A DNA stretch of 64,000 nt. Source: Verrucomicrobiia bacterium. GTDB lineage: Bacteria > Verrucomicrobiota > Verrucomicrobiia > Limisphaerales > UBA9464. The position numbers were made by a program, and so were the translations under genes. Shown piece by piece: positions 44,205 to 52,723 of this stretch. The DNA lies in assembly GCA_019634635.1 (NCBI GenBank), contig JAHCBB010000006.1, positions 51,211 through 115,210 of the forward strand. The letters are read 5' to 3'. The notes below the pieces were generated by a model. The model was not told the origin of the DNA. It searched no databases and saw nothing but the letters and a program-made list of their open reading frames with translations. Position 1 is the stretch's first letter. Each line of letters starts with the position of its first letter.

Positions 44205-45215
44205 TCAAATCTTGGCGGACGTTGCCGCCCGCAGGGATCGGGCCCGCTCCAGGTCGCCGTATTGCTCCAACAGCCAGGTCGCGGTGGTCTCGACCCCTTG
44301 CGGCAGGGTCCGGGGGCCCCGCCCGAGGACATCGAAGGTCGGCTGGATGGGCACCGGGTTGTCGGTGATCAGGTTGTACAGGCGGGAGGCATACATGGGG
44401 AAGGGCAGGCCAAAGGCGCGCACCAGGTCGCCGATCCGGGCCAGCACGCGGAGGCTCCACAGCGGCACCGTACGCGCCTCGCGTCCGGTCAGGGCCCGTG
44501 CGAAACTGTGGATCCATTCGACCTGCCGCCCGTTGTCGTCCCCGACGTACAGCGTGCGGCCCTGGGTGGCTTCTGCGGGCAGGGACAGGATTCGTCCGAT
44601 CTGCCATGCCACGTTCTCCACATAGCCGTAGGAGCGGATCACCGGGTCGTGCGACGGGTGCCGGTAGAGGCCCCGGTGGATCAGCCGCCAAAGTCCGGAA
44701 GTCAGGAGGGGATGATGGGTACCCCAGACTGCGGTCGGCCGGATCAGGGTCCAGTGGCCGGGCAGGCCGGCCGCCCGGGTGAGTTGTTCGGTGATGACCT
44801 TGCTTTCTCCGTAGAGCATGTACGGGACGTAATCGTCGTCGGACTTGGGCGGGCCGCTGCCGGGTTTGCGGACGTGCTGGGTGGAGGTGACCACGAGGCG
44901 CTGCACCGTTCCGGCCGCTTTGACGGCGGCGAGCACGTTGGCGGTGCCGTCGGTGTTGGCCCGGAAGTCAGCCAGAGACCGCCCCTCCATCACCGCCAGG
45001 GCGGCGAGGTGCACGACGCCCTGGGGCTGGAATTCGCGGAAGCACTGGCTCAACGACCCGGGGTCGAGGATGGACCCCTCGCGCCAGAGGGCCCTGTGCG
45101 ATGGTTCCGAGGGCGGGGCGATGTCGAGATTGGCGACCTCGTGGCCTTCCGAGTGCAGCTGGGCAATGAGGTGGCGGCCAATGAAGCCGCTCCCACCGGT
45201 GAGCAATACCTTCAT
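44205..45215 (-). CDS. NAD-dependent SDR, sugar epimerase/reductase-like
   Basis: A 336-residue extended SDR. Rossmann motif GGSGFIGRH at the N-terminus, then HLAALAVMEGRSLADF, STQHVRKPGS (active-site Ser/Thr), LYGESKVITEQLTR (Tyr-x3-Lys) and RPTAVWGTHHPLL. It resembles 3-beta-hydroxysteroid dehydrogenase-like and nucleotide-sugar SDRs; the substrate is not clear. Its ATG overlaps the TGA of the DUF115 gene by 4 bp, so it is translationally coupled within the EPS operon. Probably modifies a nucleotide sugar, or a lipid-linked sugar. Confidence 0.8.
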   Translation of the reverse strand: MKVLLTGGSGFIGRHLIAQLHSEGHEVANLDIAPPSEPSHRALWREGSILDPGSLSQCFREFQPQGVVHLAALAVMEGRSLADFRANTDGTANVLAAVKAAGTVQRLVVTSTQHVRKPGSGPPKSDDDYVPYMLYGESKVITEQLTRAAGLPGHWTLIRPTAVWGTHHPLLTSGLWRLIHRGLYRHPSHDPVIRSYGYVENVAWQIGRILSLPAEATQGRTLYVGDDNGRQVEWIHSFARALTGREARTVPLWSLRVLARIGDLVRAFGLPFPMYASRLYNLITDNPVPIQPTFDVLGRGPRTLPQGVETTATWLLEQYGDLERARSLRAATSAKI

Positions 45216-46111
45216 GTTGAAATTCCCGCTTTCTGCGGGGGATTGGGGACGAGGGCGTCGAAGTCGGCCCGGGGGAAGACATCGAGTTTGGTGGTGCGCG
45301 AGGCGTTGACGATGCGGCGTCCGTCAGCCTCGAACCGTGCAAGCGCCGACCGGAACGCAGCGCGCTGGCCTTCCATGTTGGGGACGGCCCACGCCTCGCC
45401 CGCCTTCCGGTAGTCCGGGTGGAAGTGGTTGACCTCGCCCTGGGACCTCAACGCGACCTCATACCCGGCGCCAGGCACCTCGGTCGCCACCTGCTGGCTG
45501 GGGAGTTGGAAGGAGAAATCCAGCCCGATGAGGATCACCTCCCGGATGCCCATGTAATAGGCCATCTGCAGCTGGTTGAAGACGATCGAGCAGCCGCCGT
45601 AGTGGCCGACGAGCAGGTTGTCGGAGAACGGATGGACGGTGTCGGGCTCACCGGGGGGTACGGACAGCTCGCGGACCCACGTGGCGGGGAGATCGGGCCC
45701 GAAGAAGTCGCGCACGGCGTCGGACATCAGCCGGTTCAGCGGGGTGGCGGCGATGGTCTGCGCATTGTTGCGGGCCACCAGCTTGTCGCACACGGAGTAG
45801 TAGGTTGGCCGCCATGCTGTCTGGTCAAAGGCCAGGTACACCTTGTTCGAGGCGAAGGTGATTTCCTGCTCTAGGCGGTCGAGATCGGCCACCTTGAGAC
45901 TGGGGCCGTTGCCCAGCACGAAGGCGCGGCGTCCTGCGTGGCGGTTTTTCAGGGCCAGGATGCGCTCGTCATTGGCGCCGAGCGCCATTCCGGCGCTGCG
46001 CAGCGGCTGCAAGGCCAGTCGTCGCAGTTTCCGAATGCCCCGGGTCATCAGCGACGGCGCGACCCACGGCGCGGGACCGGAACTTGTTGGGGTTGTGTTC
46101 ACGGGATCCAT
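45212..46111 (-). CDS. DUF115-type (MptE-like) protein
   Basis: A 299-residue protein with the DUF115 signature: RAFVLGNGPSLKVADLDRL (glycine-rich loop GNGPSL), FASNKVYLAFDQTAWRPTY, YYSVCDKLVARNN, HYGGCSIVFNQLQMAYYMG and EVILIGLDFSF. In archaea a related fold (MptE) is a pterin diphosphokinase; in bacteria DUF115 proteins occur at flagellin glycosylation and capsule loci and may act as glycosyltransferases or kinases. Here it lies in the middle of the EPS operon: its start overlaps the SGNH-type gene by 13 bp and its stop overlaps the SDR start by 4 bp. Exact reaction unknown. Confidence 0.8.
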   Translation of the reverse strand: MDPVNTTPTSSGPAPWVAPSLMTRGIRKLRRLALQPLRSAGMALGANDERILALKNRHAGRRAFVLGNGPSLKVADLDRLEQEITFASNKVYLAFDQTAWRPTYYSVCDKLVARNNAQTIAATPLNRLMSDAVRDFFGPDLPATWVRELSVPPGEPDTVHPFSDNLLVGHYGGCSIVFNQLQMAYYMGIREVILIGLDFSFQLPSQQVATEVPGAGYEVALRSQGEVNHFHPDYRKAGEAWAVPNMEGQRAAFRSALARFEADGRRIVNASRTTKLDVFPRADFDALVPNPPQKAGIST

Positions 46112-47013
46112 GACTGCAGCCAGGCGGCAAAGCGTCGGTTGCCTGCGGCGTTCCAGTGGGAGTCTCTCGGGTGAAAGTCATCGAGCGTCATCAGGGGCGC
46201 GGGGTGGACCCGGAGCCCGGGCAGCGAAGCCAGCCCGCTGCATGTCGCCTCGTACCAGCGGTCGTAGCTGCTGCAGGTGCGCCGGAGATTCTCATTGGAG
46301 GCACCCTCCGGGACCAGCTCCTGTTTGATCTGAAGTCGCACCATGTGGACTTCCCGAAACCGGGACAGGATCCCGGAAAGAAGGTCGAGATTCCTTTGGA
46401 AAAGGGTCCCGGCCCCGTCGAAATCGAGATGGACGTATTCCGTGTCAATTTCCATGGTCCCGCCGCCGGTCCGATGGTGCAACAGTCGGCCGGTGCGAAT
46501 CAATTGAGGCCTCCGGAGAATGCGCCGCAACTTGAGATAAATGCAGGAGGCCAGGTCGCGACGCCAGCGCAGGGCCCGAAACACGTCGGTGCCCGATTCC
46601 CTCCAGCGCTCGTACATCCGGCAGTGCGCCCAGAGGTTGGGATGGTACAGAAACCACACCCGCTCGTGGCCACCCCGGTAGAATCTCGAGAGAAGGTCCC
46701 CCCATTCCCGGATCCCGACGGCCAGCCCCAGATTCAGCCAGCCCCGCGGGGGCAGGGCCAGCGCCCACCAGTTTTCCTCGTTGTGAACGGCAATTCCCAT
46801 GGCAAACGACGTTCCGAGGACCACGTTTGGGGCGCCGCCATCGGCAGGCCCCCGCAGCCCGTGGGCGTTGGAATTCAAGGAAAATCCCAGCCGACGGGCC
46901 TGCAGGTCGAGTCCCGGCTGCAGGCGGAAGCCGCATCCGGCGTCCGGTTGGAGCAGTTGCAGCCAGCGCCGGCCCTGGAGGGGGTCCTGCAGGTTGATCT
47001 CAGCCGGCCGCAT
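46099..47013 (-). CDS. SGNH/AlgX-like EPS modifying protein
   Basis: A 304-residue protein that looks like an SGNH-type hydrolase or O-acetyltransferase: NVVLGTSFAMGIAVHNEENW (Ser in a GTS variant of the GDS block), FLYHPNLWAHC, and near the C-terminus DDFHPRDSHWNAAGNRRF with the Asp-x-His-type pair (DSHWNAAGN), as in AlgJ/AlgX. No clear signal peptide is seen in this form, so it may be cytoplasmic or lack a recognised anchor. ATG 47013 overlaps the flippase stop (14 bp), and its own stop overlaps the DUF115 start (13 bp), so translation of the three is coupled. Likely function: adds or removes acyl groups on the polymer. Family membership is inferred from motifs only. Confidence 0.65.
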   Translation of the reverse strand: MRPAEINLQDPLQGRRWLQLLQPDAGCGFRLQPGLDLQARRLGFSLNSNAHGLRGPADGGAPNVVLGTSFAMGIAVHNEENWWALALPPRGWLNLGLAVGIREWGDLLSRFYRGGHERVWFLYHPNLWAHCRMYERWRESGTDVFRALRWRRDLASCIYLKLRRILRRPQLIRTGRLLHHRTGGGTMEIDTEYVHLDFDGAGTLFQRNLDLLSGILSRFREVHMVRLQIKQELVPEGASNENLRRTCSSYDRWYEATCSGLASLPGLRVHPAPLMTLDDFHPRDSHWNAAGNRRFAAWLQSWIP

Positions 47014-48346
47014 GCCCCTCCTTGTCCGCAGGTTCCGCGATCTCACTGGAGGTGAGGTGTAGCGAGTACAGGATCGTAAACACGCACAGGATGGCGGTGC
47101 CGATCAGCCTCGCGATGGCGGCCCCCATGATGCCGTGCCCCAGATGGATCAGCCACGCCGACGCTCCGAAGATGATCACCAGCACCGCCCCCAGGGCACA
47201 CAGATATGGGGTCATGCGGTTGATGACCCCGATCACGGAGCCCACACCCAGGTACACCCAGAACACGCAGGTGACACAGGCGAGCCGCGCCGCCGGGATG
47301 CCCGGGGCATATGCCGGGAAGAACCTCTCGACCACCGGTCCGATAATGAAGAAACACAGGGCGCTCACCGGGATCAGCGTGGCGGTGTTGAACAGCAGAC
47401 TGATCCAGACGTACCGGCGCAGGCGGCGGCGCGACCGGTGCTCGCCATAAGCCCGGGCGATCTTCGGAAACAGGATCAGCGACAGCGAGGTGGGTACAAA
47501 GGTCAGGCTGTTGACGATCATCCCCGCCAGTTGGAATTCGCCCATTTCCTGCTTGGGCAGCAGTACCGCGACCATCGTCCGGTCCGCCACCATCAGCAGG
47601 CTGGCCAGTGCTCCCGAGATCATCAGGGGGAGGCCGGTGCGGGACAGCGCCCGCGCTTCCTGCAGATTCCAGCGGCCCCCGGGGGTCCAGAGGCCCGTCC
47701 GCCAGCGCACCGCGAGGGAACCCAGCGAGGACAGCGCTCCCCGCCCGATTGCGCCCAGGGTTCCCGCGATCGGAATCAGGGCACAGGTCACCAGGGAGAT
47801 CAGGTTGGTTCCGATCACCGCCCACGCCTGGCGCAGGTACCGGTTCTCCGACCGGAGGGCGATGTCCGTGTGGGTCACGACCTGGTAGGCAAAGGCCCCG
47901 AGGCCCGCCCCGCAGAAGGCCAGCACCAGCAACGGGGGCTTCTTGAGGAGCAGGGAGATCAGCCCGGTTCCGACGCAGACCAGGGCGCCGACGGTTCCCG
48001 CGGCCAGACTGACCTGCGAAGCGGTTTGCAGGATGCGGTTGGCGCGTTCCCGGTCGCCGGCACCCAGGGCGAACGGCAGTTCGCGTTGCTGGCCGTTCAG
48101 GACCCCGAAGTTCAGAAAGGTCAGATAAAAGGGCAGAATCGCCGCGGTGGCCACCAGGCCGGCCATCTCCGGGGTCATGTTGCGAAACACCAGCAGGCCG
48201 TACACCAGGTTCACGGCGGGCGTGGACACCGTCCCCAGCATGGCGAGGATTTCGCCCCGCCGCCGACCCGCCGTCGCCAGCATCTGGCGGATCCACGCCA
48301 GGGAGGGGAATCCCGGACGGATGCGGACCGGTTCGACGGCGTTCAT
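47000..48346 (-). CDS. Wzx-like polysaccharide flippase (MATE/MOP superfamily)
   Basis: A 448-residue membrane protein with about twelve to fourteen predicted helices, for example ATAAILPFYLTFLNFGVL, LVLAFCGAGLGAFAYQV, ALIPIAGTLGAIGRGALS, LMISGALASLLMVADRTM, LIPVSALCFFIIGPVVE and LVIIFGASAWLIHLGHGI. The topology and length fit O-antigen/EPS repeat-unit flippases that move lipid-linked oligosaccharide across the inner membrane. Start ATG 48346. It lies in the EPS operon between the oxidoreductase and the SGNH-type gene. No Wzy-type polymerase gene was recognised in the window. Confidence 0.87.
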   Translation of the reverse strand: MNAVEPVRIRPGFPSLAWIRQMLATAGRRRGEILAMLGTVSTPAVNLVYGLLVFRNMTPEMAGLVATAAILPFYLTFLNFGVLNGQQRELPFALGAGDRERANRILQTASQVSLAAGTVGALVCVGTGLISLLLKKPPLLVLAFCGAGLGAFAYQVVTHTDIALRSENRYLRQAWAVIGTNLISLVTCALIPIAGTLGAIGRGALSSLGSLAVRWRTGLWTPGGRWNLQEARALSRTGLPLMISGALASLLMVADRTMVAVLLPKQEMGEFQLAGMIVNSLTFVPTSLSLILFPKIARAYGEHRSRRRLRRYVWISLLFNTATLIPVSALCFFIIGPVVERFFPAYAPGIPAARLACVTCVFWVYLGVGSVIGVINRMTPYLCALGAVLVIIFGASAWLIHLGHGIMGAAIARLIGTAILCVFTILYSLHLTSSEIAEPADKEGHAAG

Positions 48347-48405
48347 GAAGCGGCGGGAGATGGGGGGAAACCGACGGGCAGCAGCGGGAAGCCGTGTCGA
48401 AGGCC

Positions 48406-49431
48406 TCAGGACATCAGGTCCTGGTGCAGGTCGGCACGATGATGACGTTCCTCCCGGTAGATCCGGTCAATCAACTGCATCACCCTCAGCGCATCGTGGG
48501 AACTGCCGTTCACGATCGGACGATCCTCTCGGATGCAGTCGAGAAAGTGCTCGGTCTCGTCGCGCCACGAGTGGTCCACATGATACACGATCTTCTCCTC
48601 GTCCTCCCAGGTGGCGGCGGGGGCCATGGTCCGGTTCTTGGTGACCGTCAGGACTTCATCACCATAGCTGCCGGACTGGGTTTTGAGCCCGTTGAGCACC
48701 ATGTGTCCGCGCTCCAGGAAGACTTCAAATGAGAAGAGGTGGCGCCACTGGGTCATCGTGCTGTGGATTGAGGCCACGACGCCCGTCTGGCGGTTGCGGA
48801 GGTTGGCAAACACGTTGTCCTCAATGCCGTCCAGCTTCCAGTAGAGGCTCGAAACCATGCTTTGCACCTCGTCAAACTCCCCGGCCAGGAGCAGGAACAG
48901 GTCGAGCATGTGGATGCCTTGGTCCAGCAGGATGCCCCCGCCGGCCAGCTCCTTCTTCGCCCGCCAAGTGGAGAAGTAATTCTTGTCCACGCTTTTTCCA
49001 TAGCGGCCGCGCATCCAGAGCAGGCGTCCGTAGTTGCCCGATTCCACCATGGACTTCACCGCGCGGATGGAGCGGTGGTGCCGGTGGTTGAATCCGTACA
49101 TCAGCTTCCGTCCGCTCGCCGCCTCGACGCGCTGGATCTCCAGCACCTCGTCGCCGGTGAAGGCCGGCGGTTTCTCGCAGAAGACGTGCTTGCCCGCTTC
49201 CAGCGCGGCAATCGTCAGCGGCCGGTTGCGGAAGTTGGGTGTTGCGATGAAGACGGCTTCCACCCGGGGATCGGCGATGACCTCCTCCGCGGAGGCCACG
49301 GCCGGGATGCCCCGGAAATCCTGGGGCCCCGGATCGTATGCCGCCACGACGGTGCCCTTGCCGGTGGCGACAATGGCCTCGTGCCGGGTCTGACCCATTT
49401 TTCCAAACCCTATGATGCCGATGTTAATCAT
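48406..49431 (-). CDS. Gfo/Idh/MocA-family NAD(P)-dependent oxidoreductase
   Basis: A 341-residue dehydrogenase. Rossmann motif GIIGFGKMGQTRH, catalytic-site EKPPAF (EKP motif), AVFIATPNFRN, YGFNHRHHRSIRAVK and GGGILLDQGIHMLDLFLLL match the Gfo/Idh/MocA family, which oxidises or reduces sugars and sugar nucleotides. ATG 49431 starts the Rossmann fold; the longer frame is unlike protein. It follows YhcH with a 45 bp gap in the EPS operon. It probably acts on the same keto-sugar as its neighbours, but the substrate is not known. Confidence 0.88.
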   Translation of the reverse strand: MINIGIIGFGKMGQTRHEAIVATGKGTVVAAYDPGPQDFRGIPAVASAEEVIADPRVEAVFIATPNFRNRPLTIAALEAGKHVFCEKPPAFTGDEVLEIQRVEAASGRKLMYGFNHRHHRSIRAVKSMVESGNYGRLLWMRGRYGKSVDKNYFSTWRAKKELAGGGILLDQGIHMLDLFLLLAGEFDEVQSMVSSLYWKLDGIEDNVFANLRNRQTGVVASIHSTMTQWRHLFSFEVFLERGHMVLNGLKTQSGSYGDEVLTVTKNRTMAPAATWEDEEKIVYHVDHSWRDETEHFLDCIREDRPIVNGSSHDALRVMQLIDRIYREERHHRADLHQDLMS

Positions 49432-49476
49432 GGAAACTGTGCTTGAATGACCGTCCACAGGCGCGTCCAGGCGGGA

Positions 49477-49950
49477 TCACCCGAGGCGCGCGACGGGAAT
49501 CTTGATGACGACCTTCCGGACCTGCAGGTGGCCCGGAGCCGAAAGCTGCGGCAGGTGGGGCTCCCCGGGGAGCAGCACGGTGAACCACCCGGCCCGGTTG
49601 TGAAGCCACGAATTTCCGGGCGGTGGAAGCATGAAGTGTTCCACGTCCTTCTCCTCGGAATAATCGCCGAGGGCGGTCAGAACTTCCGGACTGCAAACCT
49701 CAATGCCTTCGCCGCCCTCGATCGTGTACTGGATGTCCACGGTTCGCCGGTGGCTCTCGTACCGGGCCTCCTCCCGGCGCTTCAATGAATAGGCCATGAC
49801 GCGGGCGAGGAACCCCTCGCCGCCCAGGGAATGATCCCCCGCGGGCGCCTGCGGCGCCTCACGCTCCAGCCATTCGAATGCGGTGGCCCACACCGGATGC
49901 GGTGCCAAGCCGGGCAGGCGGCGCCATTGCTTGAGGGAGTCGTGGATCAT
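49477..49950 (-). CDS. YhcH/YjgK/YiaL-family protein
   Basis: A 157-residue beta-sandwich/cupin-like protein of the YhcH/YjgK/YiaL (DUF386) family, which includes the sialic acid anomerase YhcH and the small subunit EbgC. Recognisable segments are YESHRRTVDIQYTIEGGE, LPPPGNSWLHNRAGWFTVLL-type region (read as PPPGNSWLHN and WFTVLLPGEPHLPQL) and RKVVIKIPV. Members act on sugar anomers or small keto-acids and bind a metal. The ATG at 49950 overlaps the upstream dehydrogenase stop by 4 bp, so the two act together. In sialic acid loci such proteins are catabolic, but here the setting is EPS synthesis. Confidence 0.82.
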   Translation of the reverse strand: MIHDSLKQWRRLPGLAPHPVWATAFEWLEREAPQAPAGDHSLGGEGFLARVMAYSLKRREEARYESHRRTVDIQYTIEGGEGIEVCSPEVLTALGDYSEEKDVEHFMLPPPGNSWLHNRAGWFTVLLPGEPHLPQLSAPGHLQVRKVVIKIPVARLG

Positions 49951-50876
49951 GATGGGAGGCCAAGGTCGCGCAGGAGGTTGGCGGCGGCCGCGGATTCCAT
50001 CTCGCGGCGGCAGCGCCGGGTGTAGGTGCCGGTGTGCGGCGTCAACAGCACCTGCTCAAACTGCAGCAGCGCACCGCGATAGGGCTCCTGCCAGAAGGCG
50101 TCAAACCAGGCCTTTGAGACCTGCCCGGATTCCAGCGCACGCACCAGGGCGGCTTCATCCACCAGTTCGCCTCGAGCGGAGTTGAGCACGATCAGGCCCC
50201 GGCGCGCGGCGTTGAGTTCCGTCTCCCCGAGCACCACCTGGTCACCCGCGGCGTGCAAGGTCACCACGTCCGCCCGGGCGAGGCCATCCGCCAGCCCCAC
50301 TCGCGGGTGGGCGCAGCCGGCATCGTCCGGCAGGAATGGATCACACACCAGCAGGCGGCATCCCATCGCGTGCAGTTGCGCCGCCACGGCACGTCCAATG
50401 CGCCCGTAGCCGACGACCAGCACGGTCAGCTCCCGCAGGCTGCGACCGATCTTCTTGGGCCAGCGTCCCGCATGAAGTTCCCGGTCCATCGGCCCGAGCT
50501 CGCGCACCAGGTGCAGCAGGGCGGCGAGGGTCATTTCGGCGACCGCCTCCGTCGGTCCGTCGGGTGTGAACGAGAAGCGGATCCCAAGCTCCTGGCAGGC
50601 GGCCACATCCACGTTGGTGATTCCGATGCCAACCCGCGCGACGGCCTTCAGCGCAGGACGTCCCGCCTCCAGCACCCGGCGGTTCAGGGGCTCCAGGCCG
50701 GCCAGGAGTCCGTCCAGCCGGTTCTCGACCAGAAATGCCAGCACTTCTGCTTCGGTGAGTCGTTTGCCGGTGGGGTTGGGCACCACGGTGACGCCCGCCC
50801 GTTCCAGGATTTCCAGCGGCCGCCGGTCCTCCTGGGCGAAACTGGATGGGCCAATGCCGACGCGAAGGGTGTTCAT
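49947..50876 (-). CDS. D-isomer-specific 2-hydroxyacid dehydrogenase (PGDH-like)
   Basis: A 309-residue NAD-dependent dehydrogenase. NAD-binding fold VLVVGYGRIGRAVAAQL, substrate region RVGIGITNVDVAACQELG, catalytic Arg in LNSARGELVDEAALV and catalytic His in LLTPHTGTYTRR are all present. Phosphoglycerate dehydrogenase-like enzymes also occur in polysaccharide loci, where they make keto- or hydroxy-acids for sugar modification. ATG 50876 gives the family start (MNTLRVGIGPSSFAQEDR); the longer frame is low-complexity. Its stop overlaps the YhcH start by 4 bp. It follows the EpsI-type gene by 49 bp in the same operon. Confidence 0.88.
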   Translation of the reverse strand: MNTLRVGIGPSSFAQEDRRPLEILERAGVTVVPNPTGKRLTEAEVLAFLVENRLDGLLAGLEPLNRRVLEAGRPALKAVARVGIGITNVDVAACQELGIRFSFTPDGPTEAVAEMTLAALLHLVRELGPMDRELHAGRWPKKIGRSLRELTVLVVGYGRIGRAVAAQLHAMGCRLLVCDPFLPDDAGCAHPRVGLADGLARADVVTLHAAGDQVVLGETELNAARRGLIVLNSARGELVDEAALVRALESGQVSKAWFDAFWQEPYRGALLQFEQVLLTPHTGTYTRRCRREMESAAAANLLRDLGLPS

Positions 50877-50925
50877 GTGCAACGATGGGGAAACAGGCCG
50901 CGGTGCCGGTGAGGCGCCGCCCCGG

Positions 50926-51663
50926 TCACGGTTCGCCGGCCGCTCCGGTCGGGGGTCGCTTGACTTCCAGCGCCAGCCACTGCTGCCCGAACTCCTGGAG
51001 CTGCCGGAGCGACCGCTCCCAGTCGCCATCAAGGCGGATGGAAAAGCGAACGAACTGCTTCTCCCCGTTGCCGGCGCTTCGGTGTTTCAGGGACTCCAAA
51101 AACTGGTTGCCCGCCAGGCGTCGTGCCTGCGGTGCCTGTCGCTCCTCGCGTCGTGCTCCCGGCTCGGGCAGCGCCACGAAGCGTCCCGTGTCGCCGCTCA
51201 CCCGCCCGTTCACCAGCGTGCACCAGACGGTGAGCTCTTCATGCAGGCTCCCGGGAGCGCGAAAGGTCCGGCATTCGAACGGCAGCCGCACTCCGTCGAA
51301 TTCGAGCTCGATCTGGTCGGGATGCCGCGCCATCACCGGGGTCCATCCGGCCCCCACCCAGCAAATGTCCGGCGTGTGCGAGACCACGCTCATTTCCTTC
51401 GAGTTCTCCGCGCTCCAGACACCCAGAAACGCCGACACGCGCCGGCCGCCATCACCGGTGAAGGTTCCGTTGAACAAATTGGTCGTGGCCAGGACGTCCT
51501 GCGCCGCTTCGCTCACGGGTTCCGGTGTGAAGCGCATGCCTGGAATCTGTGTTCGCGCGGTGAAGGCGTAGCGGATGGGCGGCGCCGGAGGATCCACATG
51601 GTACCATGCCCAAGCCCCGGCAGCCGCAACCCAGAAGAGGATGTTGATCAGGAACAATCGCAT
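50926..51663 (-). CDS. EpsI-domain protein (exosortase-associated)
   Basis: A 245-residue protein with an N-terminal membrane anchor (FLINILFWVAAAGAWAWY) and an EpsI-type domain: VSAFLGVWSAENSKEMSVVS, HTPDICWVGAGW (the HxP-x-C-W/Y-x-x-GW hallmark), LPFECRTF and a C-terminal helix. EpsI proteins work with exosortase in EPS-linked protein sorting; this one has no exosortase domain itself. The ATG at 51663 begins the anchor. It is in the EPS operon between the UDP-glucuronate epimerase and the hydroxyacid dehydrogenase. A related C-terminal fragment is at 1-348, so the exosortase is expected just left of the window. Confidence 0.8.
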   Translation of the reverse strand: MRLFLINILFWVAAAGAWAWYHVDPPAPPIRYAFTARTQIPGMRFTPEPVSEAAQDVLATTNLFNGTFTGDGGRRVSAFLGVWSAENSKEMSVVSHTPDICWVGAGWTPVMARHPDQIELEFDGVRLPFECRTFRAPGSLHEELTVWCTLVNGRVSGDTGRFVALPEPGARREERQAPQARRLAGNQFLESLKHRSAGNGEKQFVRFSIRLDGDWERSLRQLQEFGQQWLALEVKRPPTGAAGEP

Positions 51664-51680
51664 GTCGCCCGACCGGCCGA

Positions 51681-52688
51681 TCAAACACCGTAAAAGTCCC
51701 GATACCAAGCAACAAAATGGCGAACCCCCTCCTCAAGGGGCGTGGAGGGGCGGAATCCCGTGTCGCGGACCAGGTCGCTCACATCCGCCCATGTGGCCGG
51801 GACATCCCCGGGCTGCATCGGCAGGAGTCGGCGTCCGGCGCCCCGTCCCAGGGCGCGCTCCAGGCACCCGATCAGATCGCCAAGCGCCACCGGGCAGTCA
51901 TTGCCGATGTTGTACACCCGGTAAGGGGCAGTGCTGCTTCCGGGATCCGGCGCGTTGGCGTCCCAGGCCGGATCACCGCCCGGGGGACGGTCCAGCACCC
52001 GCACCACCCCTTCGACGATGTCGGCCACATAGGTGAAGTCCCGGCGCATCCGCCCCTCGTTAAACACGTCAATCGGACGTCCCTCCAGAATGGCCCGGGT
52101 AAACAGAAACAGGGCCATGTCGGGACGCCCCCACGGACCGTAGACGGTGAAGAACCGGAGTCCCGTGGTGGGCAGCCGGTAGAGGTGGCTGTAGGCGTGG
52201 GCCATCAACTCGTTGGCCTTTTTGGTCGCCGCATACAGGCTGAGCGGGTGATCCACATTTTGATGGATGGAGAATGGCATCCGCGTGTTGGCGCCGTAAA
52301 CCGAGCTCGACGAGGCGTACACCAGGTGCTGCACGCCATGGTGGCGGCAGGCCTCCAGCATGTTCAGGAAGCCGGTCAGATTGGCCGAGCCGTACGCGGC
52401 AGGATTCTCCAGCGAATAGCGGACCCCGGCCTGGGCGCCCAGGTGGAGCACCCGTTCGGGCGTCGCGTCCCGAAAGACCCCCGACACCGCCGCCGGATCG
52501 GCCAGATCGGCGCGCACGAAGGTGAACCCCGGCAGGGCGCGCAACCGTTCCAAGCGCGCCTCCTTCAGCCGCACGTCGTAGTAGTCGTTGAGGTTGTCGA
52601 GTCCGGTCACCACGTCCCCGCGGGCCAGCAGGGCCCGGGCGGCGTGGTATCCGATGAAGCCGGCGGCTCCGGTGACAAGGATGCGCAT
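51681..52688 (-). CDS. UDP-glucuronate 4-epimerase
   Basis: Interconverts UDP-glucuronate and UDP-galacturonate. The 335-residue SDR has GAAGFIGYH, then the marker LDNLNDYYDVRLKEARLERL typical of GAE-type enzymes, ASSSSVYGANTRMPF, YAATKKANELMAHAY (Tyr-x3-Lys), RFFTVYGPWGRPDMALF and FNEGRMRRDFTYVADIV. ATG 52688 is chosen; the frame is open to 53108 but that part is not protein-like. It follows the EPS SDR pair by 35 bp. Together with the UXS-like gene at 2053 it handles UDP-glucuronate. Confidence 0.92.
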   Translation of the reverse strand: MRILVTGAAGFIGYHAARALLARGDVVTGLDNLNDYYDVRLKEARLERLRALPGFTFVRADLADPAAVSGVFRDATPERVLHLGAQAGVRYSLENPAAYGSANLTGFLNMLEACRHHGVQHLVYASSSSVYGANTRMPFSIHQNVDHPLSLYAATKKANELMAHAYSHLYRLPTTGLRFFTVYGPWGRPDMALFLFTRAILEGRPIDVFNEGRMRRDFTYVADIVEGVVRVLDRPPGGDPAWDANAPDPGSSTAPYRVYNIGNDCPVALGDLIGCLERALGRGAGRRLLPMQPGDVPATWADVSDLVRDTGFRPSTPLEEGVRHFVAWYRDFYGV

Positions 52689-52723
52689 GGTGCGTTGGAC
52701 GGGGTTCGAACGGCGGGTTTGGT

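Noticed and set aside
52703..52711. GGTTCGAAC resembling a tRNA T-loop
   Set aside because: The 35 bp spacer is too short for a tRNA and no acceptor stem or anticodon arm can be drawn around it.
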